Source: Phycisphaerae bacterium (GTDB lineage: Bacteria > Planctomycetota > Phycisphaerae > UBA1845 > PWPN01). From it: a DNA stretch of 64,000 bases. The stretch lies in contig DAOOIV010000015.1 in the NCBI GenBank assembly GCA_035384605.1, positions 1-64,000 on the forward strand. Reading direction: 5' to 3'. The first letter of the stretch is position 1, and each line of letters begins with the position of its first letter. Shown here piece after piece: positions 18,401 to 26,390 of this stretch. Under the pieces are notes generated by a model. The model was not told the origin of the DNA, ran no database searches, and saw only the letters and a program-made list of their open reading frames with translations. Position numbers and translations under genes: made by a program.

Positions 18401-18755
18401 CGCCTTGAGCAAAAACCTTCGAATAGCCCGTCTCCGTGAGCTCGGCCTGAAGGTCAAGCAGCGCCGCGTCAATGTGCTGAAAGTCGTAGCTGTCAGGAGC
18501 AATCGACACATCCAGGATGCTGAGCCCTCTGCCGGTCAGTGTATTGGTGATCAGCTCGGCCTGGTGGTTGTAGGGCTCCGGCGTGTCGTCGTAAACCTGC
18601 TCCACGAACGTCAAGGTCTCGTCAGGAAGAACAAACCCCCCCGCCTCGACTCCGGCGGAAAGGATCTCATAGTTGTAGGTGAGATCAGCCTTGGCAAAGA
18701 CCGTGACCATTGATGATGAAAGAATGACGGTTGTCAGAACTGACTTGGGGCGCAT
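15486..18755 (-). CDS. Large secreted protein with T5SS/PEP-CTERM-associated repeats and dockerin-like C-terminus
   Basis: 1089 aa with a signal peptide (MRPKSVLTTVILSSSMVTVFAKA). Residues about 250-950 consist of repeated units of the type 'GxLTIGxxGxFxVxxxGVSVGxxxxGSLHIVDGG', the beta-helix-forming repeats seen in autotransporters and PEP-CTERM proteins. The C-terminus has two calcium-loop-like stretches, DYDGDGDVDQDDLDIFEAC and DLDRDTDVDQTDFSTFQRC, as in planctomycete dockerin-like tails. No PEP-CTERM anchor and no outer-membrane beta-barrel are seen. It probably serves as a cell-surface or extracellular adhesion or scaffold protein. I chose the ATG at 18755 because a signal peptide follows directly and GGAAGGG lies upstream. 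Confidence 0.82.
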   Translation of the reverse strand: MRPKSVLTTVILSSSMVTVFAKADLTYNYEILSAGVEAGGFVLPDETLTFVEQVYDDTPEPYNHQAELITNTLTGRGLSILDVSIAPDSYDFQHIDAALLDLQAELTETGYSKVFAQGDSYFQFWVQPRDRNYEYVVRVEQEYDDGLVPAYLAGGDRAFDLFAVLEGVGNTTPGEAGFWYFVGTLAPGVDYHWYGGVRAAAESNGLLSGPFNARLRMDFTLVPETDDYLWIGPDRGLFAESSFWDPSGTPWENGRAIFNSPSGADQTVLFDDDHRTGRLVVTAPAGQNTDDQIVLDLDGWNYWILREWNDVYRASLTVGNTANATANLAIVDGHVDAKDVEIGLNGTGQLTIGEDGVFTVVAHGVSVGTQDYGSLHIVDGGWMHHGHGFVGQFAGSHGTITVDGTKPSDPNVRSYWQAGGWLGLGDQGEGSLYVANGADAETGKCDMACNPGSTGMADISGDGSQWELQSHWEVSLIVGKSGSASVTTWDGGSVVNRGEMHLAETPGSTGTIVLVGPGRDNSGATIPALECEQRLTVGYGGVGDFELWADAWAVVHGPVIVGTDPNAEESSYSQVIVDGADSLLEVSGKDGAGSYIGMEIGRQGAGNLLSITNGGQVTTGYTTTIGGGGGDATLLVDGLDSLLLSHFQFEVGRDGPGEVTVSNGGRIYVDGSNTDPEWDDGFKGLTHIGMRSTGILTVTGMDGGTPSTLESMAQISLGSNTGGNGTLNIEDGGLVVSWKHVSPTESAGIVGRGAGGTGLVTIKDGSTWQMPDGGLTVGWMGKGRIEMAGGYMFSTYGVIGRTPGSQGEVELSNPTGSDPSHWDIDGPLAIGGDLAGTVGGTGRLFIGRDCWVWTSGGTTIYTSGTLSLAEGGIDTDITLHGTIEGVGWIARPVTNVSGVVHPTYTGTGALRELTFRQGYVQQSGGTFLVDVAGDGDSSVIVTWDSAYSISLAGKLKVKILNGYIPAINSRFLIAHAEGGIINEAFDTLDLPTIDGQPVFELYAEGTSLLWLRTLRDYHAPVDYDGDGDVDQDDLDIFEACATGPGIPFADGNCAKADLDRDTDVDQTDFSTFQRCYSGENVPVNADCAN

Positions 18756-19117
18756 GGGTTCGTTCCCTTCCTCGCGTTTGACCTGCGACTGCGACGTGTT
18801 GCGGGCCGTTGTTGCCGAGTCCTCGCAGGACTCGGTGCCGACCGAACCAAGTGATCGCCTCTCGCGCGGGAGCGTCATCCTTTACCCGACGCGCGGCTGA
18901 TCGGACGCGCAACCACCCCTGTCCCTTCACGGTCCTTGGAACGGGGTTGATGCCCTATTGTACAACGTTCTCACCCGTTCTGGAAGGAGATGCCCCAAAG
19001 GAACAGTTGGTTCCTGGAAAACCGCATCCTCATGGTACTAAAGTACTTGCGCTGGACGGTTCGGATTCGGAATCGGTAAGATGCGGACGTTCTGGTCTGG
19101 CCGGTCCACCGTCGGCA

Positions 19118-19135
19118 ATTCGGCATATGCCGAAT
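19118..19135. promoter_or_regulatory. 18-bp perfect palindrome, operator candidate
   Basis: ATTCGGCATATGCCGAAT reads the same on both strands. It lies about 110 bp upstream of the TATAAT box of the lipoprotein gene and inside the divergent intergenic region. A dimeric regulator could bind here; which one is unknown. Confidence 0.4.
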
Positions 19136-19223
19136 CGACCATCCGATCGGATCCAGCGGCCGAACCCCGTGTGACACTCGTGCCGAAAGCCGCCGTGTGG
19201 CAATCCAAGCAGACCTGACTCCC

Positions 19224-19253
19224 TCGTCATGATGTCGGTTTCGGAGGTATAAT
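19224..19253 (+). promoter_or_regulatory. Promoter of the small lipoprotein gene
   Basis: TATAAT at 19248-19253 matches consensus fully. TCGTCA at 19224-19229 is a moderate -35 at 18 bp spacing. The start near 19260 would leave a leader of about 70 nt before the ATG at 19330. Confidence 0.5.
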
Positions 19254-19329
19254 TGTCGCAAGCCGGCCAGGCTGCGGGGTGCCGGCAGATCTCATGGAAG
19301 GCCATTTGCGCTGCGGAAAGGAGACCGCG

Positions 19330-19764
19330 ATGAAACGTCTTGCCTGTCTTGCCTTGGTCGGGTTGGTATTGCCGCTGGTCGGGGCTTGCGACCTGATGAA
19401 ACTGCTTCAGGGCAAAGCCACGACCGTCCAACTGGTCAACAACGGCGATTACCCGGTCATCGTCGAGCTTCGAATCAGCAACAATCAGTATGTGCTTCAG
19501 GAGTTGCTCAGGGAGTTTGGAACAGAGCTGACCTACACTATCCCACCCGGTCAGGCGGTCACGTTCTTCAAGGATTGTGAGGACCTTCAGGCCATTCTGA
19601 TCAAGAAAGCCGACCTGAGCCTTGTCGGAACCGTTGGTCCCAGTGCCAGCACGGATATTCTCCGAGACGGTGGCGACTTTGGTTGCGGGGATATCATTAT
19701 CTACACCTTCGACCACCCTGACGTGCCCACCGCTCTGGAGATCAGCGAGAACGTTATTGGCTGA
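19330..19764 (+). CDS. Small lipoprotein of unknown function
   Basis: 144 aa. The signal is MKRLACLALVGLVLPLVGAC, with the lipidated Cys at position 20. The mature part looks like a small beta-sandwich, with VQLVNNGDYPVIVELRISN, YTIPPGQAVTFFKDC and LVGTVGPSASTDILRDG, and has three internal Cys in DCEDL and GDFGCGD. A strong AAAGGAGA ribosome site precedes the ATG at 19330. I do not recognise a family. The MFS gene follows after 197 bp with a repeat element between. Confidence 0.75.
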   Translation: MKRLACLALVGLVLPLVGACDLMKLLQGKATTVQLVNNGDYPVIVELRISNNQYVLQELLREFGTELTYTIPPGQAVTFFKDCEDLQAILIKKADLSLVGTVGPSASTDILRDGGDFGCGDIIIYTFDHPDVPTALEISENVIG

Positions 19765-19852
19765 GCGTTCTCTGCGTGACCAGAAGCGGCTCGGCAGGAT
19801 CGCTGCTGTGATCTTGGTTGCTTCGGGCGCTTTGCCGTCCCGGTCCCGGATG

Positions 19853-19950
19853 GTTAGCACCTTACGGCTGGACATCTGTGCGGTTTGCACGCATGTTTCT
19901 GCATCGTAGGACGGTTGGGTTGCGGCCCCCAAAAAGGCGGTCCGCCTTAG
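19853..19950. repeat. 98-bp dispersed element, copy B
   Basis: Aligns gap-free with 2475-2572. The palindromic end AAGGCGG-T-CCGCCTT and terminal AG reach 11 bp from the MFS start codon. Relative to the neighbouring start codon it is in the opposite orientation to copy A. Confidence 0.7.
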
Positions 19951-19961
19951 ATTGCATCGGC

Positions 19962-21308
19962 ATGATTCAGACCGCTCAGGAACCGCTCTCGAAGGCACCG
20001 CCCATCGCCCCGACGCGTACCCGCTTCTGGGTCATTGTCTTTGCCGTGACGCTAGCGGTCGTGACCTACATCGATCGGGTCTGCATTTCCCAGGCGGCAC
20101 CATTCATTCGGCAGGATCTTGGCCTCAGCGAAGTTCAAATGGGCCTGGCTTTTGCGGTGTTCTTCTGGACATACGCCTTGTTTGAGATACCCGGCGGCTG
20201 GATGGGCGATCGGTGGGGCGCCCGCAGAGTCCTGATGCGGGTCGTAGTCTGGTGGTCCTTCTTCACCGTGGCCACCGGCTGGGCATGGAATCTGGCCTCC
20301 CTGGTCACGGCCCGAGCCCTGTTCGGCGCCGGAGAGGCCGGCTGCTTCCCGAATGTGACCAAAGCTTTCGCCACCTGGCTGCCGCGAGGCGAGCGGGTCC
20401 GCGCTCAAGGACTCATGTGGCTCAGCGCCCGCTGGGGCGGAGCCTTTACCCCTTTGCTGGTGATACTGGTACTCAAGTTCCTTTCCTGGCGACAGGCTTT
20501 CGGCGCTTTCGGACTGCTGGGTGTCATCTGGGCCGTCTTCTTCTACCGCTGGTATCGCGACGACCCGCGAGATAACCCCCACGTCAATGCCGCCGAGCTG
20601 GCCCTGATCCCAACTGCCTCTGAGACCGCGCCGGTTCATCAGGCCGTGCCCTGGCGAAAACTGCTCAGATCAAAAACCGTCTGGCTGCTCTGTGCTCAAT
20701 ACGCTTTCCTGAGCTACGGCTGGACCTTCTACATCACCTGGCTGCCGACCTACCTCAAGGAAGCTCGTGGCCTTCAACTCGGGACTGGTGCCGTCTTGGC
20801 GGGGATACCGCTGTTGTTTGGCGGCGTGGGCTCCCTGTGCAGCGGGTTCATCGGCGGCCACTTCGAGAGAAAAGGCGGAAACGCCCGAAGGATTCGCCGC
20901 CTCATGGCCTGCGCAGGCTGCCTCGGTGCCGCCGGGTGCACGGCCGTGTCCGTGAGTATCCACAGCCCCCTTACGGCAATGATCGTCATGGGCCTGGCCA
21001 GCTTCTTTATGGACCTTGCGGTGCCGCCGAGCTGGGCGGTCTGTATGGACGTCGGCGGCAGGGCTTGCGGCACGCTCTCCGGCGGCATGAACATGATGGG
21101 CAATCTCGCCGGCAGCCTTGGCCCGCTCGCCACGGGTTTTCTGCTGGTGCGGACGGGCCATAATTGGGACGTCGTACTCTACACGTTTGCCGGTGCCTAT
21201 TTCATGGGAACGTTCTGCTGGATGTTTCTCGACCCCGTGACGCCGCTGTTACCTGCAACGCCCGTTCGGGGTTCTGAAGTGGTTGCCGTGCGCGAGACCG
21301 GGAACTGA
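19962..21308 (+). CDS. MFS transporter, anion:cation symporter type
   Basis: 448 aa with about 12 membrane helices in two bundles and a cytoplasmic loop near residues 190-230. Between TM2 and TM3 is the MFS motif GGWMGDRWGARRV. The first helix has VTYIDRVCISQAAPFI, typical of the ACS subfamily, which includes sugar-acid, hexuronate and galactonate transporters. A sugar acid released by polysaccharide breakdown is therefore a plausible substrate, but this is inference. The ATG at 19962 starts just before TM1. The sulfamidase-like gene converges on it from the right. Confidence 0.9.
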   Translation: MIQTAQEPLSKAPPIAPTRTRFWVIVFAVTLAVVTYIDRVCISQAAPFIRQDLGLSEVQMGLAFAVFFWTYALFEIPGGWMGDRWGARRVLMRVVVWWSFFTVATGWAWNLASLVTARALFGAGEAGCFPNVTKAFATWLPRGERVRAQGLMWLSARWGGAFTPLLVILVLKFLSWRQAFGAFGLLGVIWAVFFYRWYRDDPRDNPHVNAAELALIPTASETAPVHQAVPWRKLLRSKTVWLLCAQYAFLSYGWTFYITWLPTYLKEARGLQLGTGAVLAGIPLLFGGVGSLCSGFIGGHFERKGGNARRIRRLMACAGCLGAAGCTAVSVSIHSPLTAMIVMGLASFFMDLAVPPSWAVCMDVGGRACGTLSGGMNMMGNLAGSLGPLATGFLLVRTGHNWDVVLYTFAGAYFMGTFCWMFLDPVTPLLPATPVRGSEVVAVRETGN

Positions 21309-21394
21309 CAACTGGCGACCGACAACTCTTCCCGTCAGCCTCTTGCCTTCTTCGAGTCACTGAAGAGCTGCCCCCCGTGGACCTCCCAAGAGCC

Positions 21395-22765
21395 TTATTC
21401 GTGTTGGTATTTGACCAGCCACGGGTCTTCGGTCTTCTTCTGCCATTCCAGCAACCGTGCGCGCAGGTCGGCCACTGTCTGGGCATGTGCCGGATCGCCG
21501 GCCAGGTTTTTCGTCTCGTGGGGATCCGCTTGGAGATCGTACAGTTCTTCGCGAGGGCGATGGATGTAAGCGTCCACCGTTCGCTTACCATACTGGTTGT
21601 CGCCCCGTTTCAGCACCCCCTGCCACGTGTCGCTCCCCCACAGGTCCGAGGCGAAAGGGAACTCCAGACGATGTGCCAGGTTGAGGATGTACTTGTACTG
21701 GCGGGTACGGATCATCCGCGCGGGATAGTACATGGTGACTTCGTGGAAGATGTGCGACCCGTAAACGGTGTCCCAGCCTTCCGGTCGTGTTTCCTCTAAA
21801 ATCGGCAACAGCGAGCGGCCGAACACCTTGGAAGGCTTCTCAACGCCGGCCCATTCCAAGATGGTCGGCGTGAGATCCACGAAGCTGACCATCGCTTCGT
21901 TAACGACCCCGGCTTTTTTCTGCTGCGGGCTTCGGATGATCAGAGGTAAGTGAATACCGGGGTCGTACAAGGTGGTCTTGGCCCCCGGCCAGGGCGGACC
22001 GTTGTCGCTCACATAGATCGTCAGCGTGTCGTTTTCGTGACCGGTGTCGGCAATCGCCTTGAGCATCAGCCCGACGCCCTGATCGAGACGGCTGATCGAT
22101 TGGTAGTATTCTGCCAGCTCTTTGCGAACCTCCGGGTGGTCGCTCAGCCAGGGCGGAACAATCATGTCTTCGGGCTTATAGGTGATCGTCTCGATGCCGT
22201 CGTATTTGGGCCTGTTGGCAAAGCCTTTCGCATCGCGGTGCGGATCGGTGTAGCCGACGAGCAAGAAGAAAGGGCTGTCGCCTTGGGCCCCCATAAACCT
22301 GCGGGCCTGCTCGGCCATGGCGGCGACGTTTCGCGGCCCGCCCGGACAGGGCAGCGTCTCGGTGAACGGATAAGTTTCCTCCGGCTGCACGTGGTACTTG
22401 CCGATGATCGCGGTTCGATAACCGGCCTCCTTGAGCTGCCTCGGTAACGATTGAACGTCGTGAAACGAATGGAAATTGTGCGTGGCATGCGCCAGGCCGT
22501 ACTGGCCGTTACTGTGCGTGAACATCCCGCTCAGGATGACCGCTCGCGACGGGCTGCAACTGGAGACCGCCGCGAAGGCATTGGCGAACCGCGTGCCCTG
22601 TGATGCCAGCCGATCCATGGAGGGGGTCTTGATGACCTTGTCGCCATAACAACCGACCTGCATGCCGTGGTCGTCACCGATCATGAGCACCACGTTGCGA
22701 GGCGCGCCTTGGCTGCTCCCCGCCACGATCGCGCAAATCACAACTGCGGGTGCGAATCGCCACAT
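21395..22765 (-). CDS. Secreted sulfatase, N-sulfoglucosamine sulfohydrolase-like
   Basis: 456 aa with a signal peptide. GDDHG provides metal-binding Asp31/Asp32, and CSPSRAVILSG begins at Cys70, the formylglycine site. The text after it (SNGQYGLAHATHNFHSFHDV, then SLPRQLKEAGYRTAIIGKYHV, then SRLDQGVGLML and FVDLTPTILEWAGV) follows lysosomal heparan N-sulfatase (sulfamidase) much more closely than a generic arylsulfatase. The likely reaction is removal of sulfate from N-sulfated glucosamine or a related sulfated sugar. GGAGGT lies 6 nt before the ATG at 22765. It is divergent from ilvB. Confidence 0.92.
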   Translation of the reverse strand: MWRFAPAVVICAIVAGSSQGAPRNVVLMIGDDHGMQVGCYGDKVIKTPSMDRLASQGTRFANAFAAVSSCSPSRAVILSGMFTHSNGQYGLAHATHNFHSFHDVQSLPRQLKEAGYRTAIIGKYHVQPEETYPFTETLPCPGGPRNVAAMAEQARRFMGAQGDSPFFLLVGYTDPHRDAKGFANRPKYDGIETITYKPEDMIVPPWLSDHPEVRKELAEYYQSISRLDQGVGLMLKAIADTGHENDTLTIYVSDNGPPWPGAKTTLYDPGIHLPLIIRSPQQKKAGVVNEAMVSFVDLTPTILEWAGVEKPSKVFGRSLLPILEETRPEGWDTVYGSHIFHEVTMYYPARMIRTRQYKYILNLAHRLEFPFASDLWGSDTWQGVLKRGDNQYGKRTVDAYIHRPREELYDLQADPHETKNLAGDPAHAQTVADLRARLLEWQKKTEDPWLVKYQHE

Positions 22766-23161
22766 AGTGCCACCTCCAGTCCAGTCTTCGATTGCCGACG
22801 GTGCAGGCTGAGTAGACCGGCAAAACGTCGGCTTGGCAAGCGAGCGGCAATACGGTCTGGGCCAAGGTGGGGACCTAAGATTCGGCAAAGGACGTGAGGC
22901 TCAGGGCTGCGCGACGGCCCTGCAGCCCTTGCAATACCGACGGTTGTGTGTAAGAATACCACCAGACGGCCTGCGTCGCAGACCGTTTGGGGTTCAAGGG
23001 ACCCCGGTATTTGAACGATAATTCGACATTACGAGCCGCCTGTCGCGGGTTGCCGTGGGAGCAACCCCGTAGCAGGGCCGGTTGAAGCCGGTCAGGCTCG
23101 GCCATCGGTGCTTGCGGTGCCCCGGTGGCAACCATGGAAACCTATTGGAAAGGAGAAAACC
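22766..23161 (+). other. 396-bp region upstream of ilvB with two hairpins
   Basis: No gene was found. Hairpin 1 is AGGGCTGC (22903-22910) with GCAGCCCT (22922-22929). Hairpin 2 is GGGTTGC (23047-23053) with GCAACCC (23061-23067). GATAAT at 23017-23022 is a possible -10 box, which would put hairpin 2 in the ilvB leader. No T-run follows either hairpin, no leader peptide rich in branched amino acids was seen, and no riboswitch class was recognised. Confidence 0.4.
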
Positions 23162-24910
23162 ATGGCCGCGCAACCGCAAACCATTTCTGCGCCTACAGTT
23201 ACGTCGTCCCGACCAGCATCTTCACCCCCGGCCCGAAAAACGGGTGCCAGGATTGTCCACGACACGTTGGTTGACTTGGGTGTTGAAGTCGCCTTCGGTT
23301 ACTCCGGAGGGGCCATCTTGCCCACGTTCGACACCCTGCATGATACGCCCATCCGGTTTATCGTCAGTCGGCACGAGCAGGGCGCCGGGCATATGGCCGA
23401 TGGTTACGCCCGAGCCACGGGCAAGGTCGGAACGGTCATTGTCACCAGCGGTCCCGGGGCTACCAACCTGACGACGGCTCTGGCGACGGCCTACATGGAC
23501 AGCATTCCGCTGGTGGCCATCACCGGCCAGGTTGCTACCGCCGCGATCGGAAACGACGCCTTCCAGGAGGCCGACGTCGTGGGCGTGACCCGTCCGGTTA
23601 CCAAGCACAACGTTCTGGTGAAGGACGTTAACAACCTCGAGCGGATCATCCGCGAGGCCTACTTCATCGCCCGAACCGGGCGTCCTGGACCGGTGCTCAT
23701 CGACCTGCCCAAAGATGTGCAGGTCTCCATCCCCGATGATGGCAACAACAGGGAGCCGCTTCTTCCCGGCTATCGGCCACGCTGCAAGGGCAACCAGCGG
23801 CAGATCCGGCTGGCCGCCCAAGCCATCAACGCGTCCGAGAGGCCGGTCCTTTACGTCGGCGGCGGCGTCATCTCGTCAAATGCCTCGGCCGAACTGCGCA
23901 AGCTCGCCCGTGCCGGCAACATCCCCGTGACGACTACCTTGTTGGGGCTGGGCGCGTTCGACGAGGTGGCCGATAGCGATCTGGCTCTGCACATGTTGGG
24001 CATGCACGGAAGCGCGTACGCCAACTACGCCGTCCAGGCGTCCGACCTGCTGATCGCCGTGGGTGCAAGATTCGATGACCGCGTGACCGGCAAGCTGGAT
24101 ACCTTCGCGCCCCATGCCAGGATCATCCATATCGACATTGACCCATCGAGCATCAGCAAGAGTGTCGATGTGGATATCCCCGTCGTCGGCGATGCCAGGG
24201 AAGTGCTTTGCGAAATGCTGCCTTTGATCGAGCGGCGCGAACGTGCCGAGTGGTTCGCCCAGATCAATGAGTGGAAGCGACGCTTCCCCTTCAGCTATCA
24301 GCCCCAAGCAGGCGTCATCAAGCCGCAGGCGGTTGTCGAGGAAATCTGCCGTCAGACCAACAGCGAGGCGGTCATTGCCACCGGCGTGGGCCAGCACCAG
24401 ATGTGGGCGGCCCAGTTCTACCGCTGGCGATTCCCGCGGCAGATGATCAGTTCGGGGGGCCTGGGAACCATGGGCTATGGTTTCCCCGCGGCCATTGGCG
24501 CGGCCATCGGTCTTTCTGACAAGATTGTTATCGACATCGATGGCGACGGCAGCTTCCTGATGACCTGCAGCGAACTGGCCACCGTTGCCGAGCGCAAGAT
24601 CCCCGTGAAGGTGGTTATCCTGAACAACGCGTTCCAGGGCATGGTTCGTCAGTGGCAGGAGCTGTTCTTCGGACGCCGGTACGTCGGCACACAAATGGTC
24701 AACCCCAACTTCGCGCGCGTGGCCGACGCTTTCGGATGCACCGGCATCGAGGTCAAGGATCCGCAAGACCTGCCCAAGGCGATCAAGAAAATGCTTGACA
24801 CGCCCGGCCCCGTCGTGGTGGACGCGCACGTCGCCCGCGAGGAGAATGTCTATCCGATGGTGGCCGTCGGCAAGAGCCTGCACGAGATGGAAATGGGCGG
24901 CATGTCCTGA
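23162..24910 (+). CDS. ilvB: Acetolactate synthase, large (catalytic) subunit
   Basis: 582 aa. Condenses two pyruvates, or pyruvate and 2-oxobutyrate, in the first common step of branched-chain amino acid synthesis. It has the three ThDP-enzyme domains. GYSGGAILPTFDTL is followed by RHEQGAGHMADGYARATG, with catalytic Glu72. PGATNLTTALATAYMDSIPLVAITGQV and FDDRVTGKLDTF lie in the middle. The C-terminal ThDP/Mg site runs from GDGSFLMTCSELATV to NNAFQGMVRQWQ. An N-terminal Ser/Pro/Ala-rich extension of about 25 residues precedes the first domain. AAAGGAG lies upstream of the ATG. It is followed by the DUF502 gene and ilvN in the same direction. Confidence 0.97.
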   Translation: MAAQPQTISAPTVTSSRPASSPPARKTGARIVHDTLVDLGVEVAFGYSGGAILPTFDTLHDTPIRFIVSRHEQGAGHMADGYARATGKVGTVIVTSGPGATNLTTALATAYMDSIPLVAITGQVATAAIGNDAFQEADVVGVTRPVTKHNVLVKDVNNLERIIREAYFIARTGRPGPVLIDLPKDVQVSIPDDGNNREPLLPGYRPRCKGNQRQIRLAAQAINASERPVLYVGGGVISSNASAELRKLARAGNIPVTTTLLGLGAFDEVADSDLALHMLGMHGSAYANYAVQASDLLIAVGARFDDRVTGKLDTFAPHARIIHIDIDPSSISKSVDVDIPVVGDAREVLCEMLPLIERRERAEWFAQINEWKRRFPFSYQPQAGVIKPQAVVEEICRQTNSEAVIATGVGQHQMWAAQFYRWRFPRQMISSGGLGTMGYGFPAAIGAAIGLSDKIVIDIDGDGSFLMTCSELATVAERKIPVKVVILNNAFQGMVRQWQELFFGRRYVGTQMVNPNFARVADAFGCTGIEVKDPQDLPKAIKKMLDTPGPVVVDAHVAREENVYPMVAVGKSLHEMEMGGMS

Positions 24911-24930
24911 CACAGCACCGGAGAGCGGCG

Positions 24931-25752
24931 GTGTCCGGCAAAGAAGACAGAACCGATCAGCGGAACGAACTTCCCCGGTCGCAGGATCCGCGTCGACCGT
25001 GGCCGATGATCCGTACGCTCCTGCGGACGCGCATCGTGGCCGGTCTCCTGACGTTGATCCCCATCTGGGTAACGTGGGTTGTTGTGAAATTCGTTTTCGA
25101 CAACCTGCGCTCCGCGATGGATCCGCTGGCCGGCCGGGTGGCCAAGGCGCTGCTGGAACACAATAAGGCGCTGCTGCCGCAGACGGTCAACGACTACCAG
25201 GAATGGGTCGTCCCGGCGGTGACCGTTTTGCTGACGCTGTTCCTGCTGTATCTCCTGGGTTTGTTCTCGGCGAACGTGTTTGGGGCACGGTTCCTGCTGT
25301 GGTTGGACGGCATTTTCGGCAAAGTGCCCTTGGTCAAAACCATCTACCGCTCGACCAAGCAGATCGTGCTGACGGTCGGTGGGGGCCAGTCGAGTTACTT
25401 CCAGCGGGTCGTCCTGGTCGAGTACCCGCGGCCGGGCATGAAGTGCATCGGCTTTCTCACGTCGGTGGTGGACGATGCGGACACCGGCCGCAAGATCGCC
25501 GCAATCTTCATCGCCAGCACACCGACGTGTTCCACCGGCTACACGCAGCTTGTGCCGCTGGAGGAAGTGTCGGAGACCGACTGGACGGTGGAGGAGGCGG
25601 TCAAGGCGGTGATGTCCGGCGGCCTGGTGCTGCCCGAGAACGTCCGTTTCGACCGTGTTCATCCGGTCAAGATGATCGTTCCCCAAGCCAGGGCCGCGGA
25701 GATGGGGGGAGTTCCCCTTCAGCCGGCGTCCCAGGTGCAACGAGGCGCATGA
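24931..25752 (+). CDS. DUF502 family membrane protein
   Basis: 273 aa. A polar N-terminal tail of about 28 residues is followed by two membrane segments, one at about residues 33-55 (VAGLLTLIPIWVTWVVVKFVF) and one at about 90-115 (WVVPAVTVLLTLFLLYLLGLF). The C-terminal domain contains the DUF502 signature PLVKTIYRSTKQIV followed by VVLVEYPRPGMKCIGFLT. The function of the family is not established. The GTG at 24931 lies 20 bp after ilvB, and its stop overlaps an ATG in the ilvN frame (ATGA at 25749), so it lies inside the ilvB-ilvN operon. Confidence 0.9.
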   Translation: MSGKEDRTDQRNELPRSQDPRRPWPMIRTLLRTRIVAGLLTLIPIWVTWVVVKFVFDNLRSAMDPLAGRVAKALLEHNKALLPQTVNDYQEWVVPAVTVLLTLFLLYLLGLFSANVFGARFLLWLDGIFGKVPLVKTIYRSTKQIVLTVGGGQSSYFQRVVLVEYPRPGMKCIGFLTSVVDDADTGRKIAAIFIASTPTCSTGYTQLVPLEEVSETDWTVEEAVKAVMSGGLVLPENVRFDRVHPVKMIVPQARAAEMGGVPLQPASQVQRGA

Positions 25753-25805
25753 AATGGGACATTGAACGCCGGGCCAATTCCCCGGCGAGAGGCTACGAGG
25801 CAATC

Positions 25806-26390
25806 ATGAGAAAACATATTCTGAGCGTGTTGGTGCATAACAAACCCGGTGTGTTGGCCCACATTGCGGGCATGTTCGCGGCCAGGGGTTACAATATCGA
25901 CTCGCTGGTCGTGGGCCGCACCGAGGATCCCGAGTTCTCGCGGATGGTCATCGTTTCCACCGGTGATGATCAGACCATGGAGCAGGTCCGCAAGCAGCTT
26001 GGCAAGATCGTCGAGGTGGTAAAGGTCCGCGACCTGAGCGAACAGTCCTGCGTGGAGCGAGACCTGCTCTTGTTGCAGGTGCACTGTCCGCCCGAGAAAC
26101 GCGTCGAGTTGAGACAGATTACCGAGGTCTTTCGCGGCAGCATCGTGGATGTCGGCCCGCGGTCGATCGTGATCCAGTTGACCGGCCCGGAGGACAAGAT
26201 CGAGGCATTTGTCGAGTTGTGCCGACCGTATGGGATCAAAGCCCTGTCGCGGACAGGCCTGATCGCGGTGCCTCGCGCCAGCCAGCCCGAGTCTGATGCT
26301 CCCGCAACCTCCGCCCGCCGGCGCATCCGCTCGGCCGCCGACAGCAAGGTGCCCAGCGCCGTGCCCGAGGCGGTCCTGCCGCCGAGCTGA
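25806..26390 (+). CDS. ilvN: Acetolactate synthase, small (regulatory) subunit
   Basis: 194 aa. The N-terminal ACT domain reads HILSVLVHNKPGVLAHIAGMF with GYNIDSLVVG, the valine-binding part. The C-terminal domain (RDLLLLQVHC to IEAFVELCRPYGIKALSRTG) activates the large subunit. An extra tail of about 30 residues rich in Ala, Pro and Ser follows. I use the ATG at 25806 with GAGG 6 nt upstream, as the usual family start. The in-frame ATG at 25749 overlaps the DUF502 stop codon and would add 19 residues. The final codons fall in the first unit of a tandem repeat. Confidence 0.95.
   Translation: MRKHILSVLVHNKPGVLAHIAGMFAARGYNIDSLVVGRTEDPEFSRMVIVSTGDDQTMEQVRKQLGKIVEVVKVRDLSEQSCVERDLLLLQVHCPPEKRVELRQITEVFRGSIVDVGPRSIVIQLTGPEDKIEAFVELCRPYGIKALSRTGLIAVPRASQPESDAPATSARRRIRSAADSKVPSAVPEAVLPPS

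Larger units (their letters stand above)
18756..19329. other. 574-bp divergent intergenic region with hairpins and an 18-bp palindrome
   Basis: No gene was found. It contains a 6-bp-stem hairpin AGGAAC-AGTTG-GTTCCT at 18999-19015, the short inverted repeat GTACT-AA-AGTAC at 19035-19046, the perfect palindrome at 19118-19135, and the promoter of the downstream lipoprotein. The region separates two divergent genes and could regulate both. Confidence 0.55.

Noticed and set aside
19030..19998. A 322-aa minus-strand frame across the lipoprotein and the 98-bp repeat
   Set aside because: It overlaps the well-supported lipoprotein gene and gains its apparent similarity to the gnd upstream frame only through the repeat.
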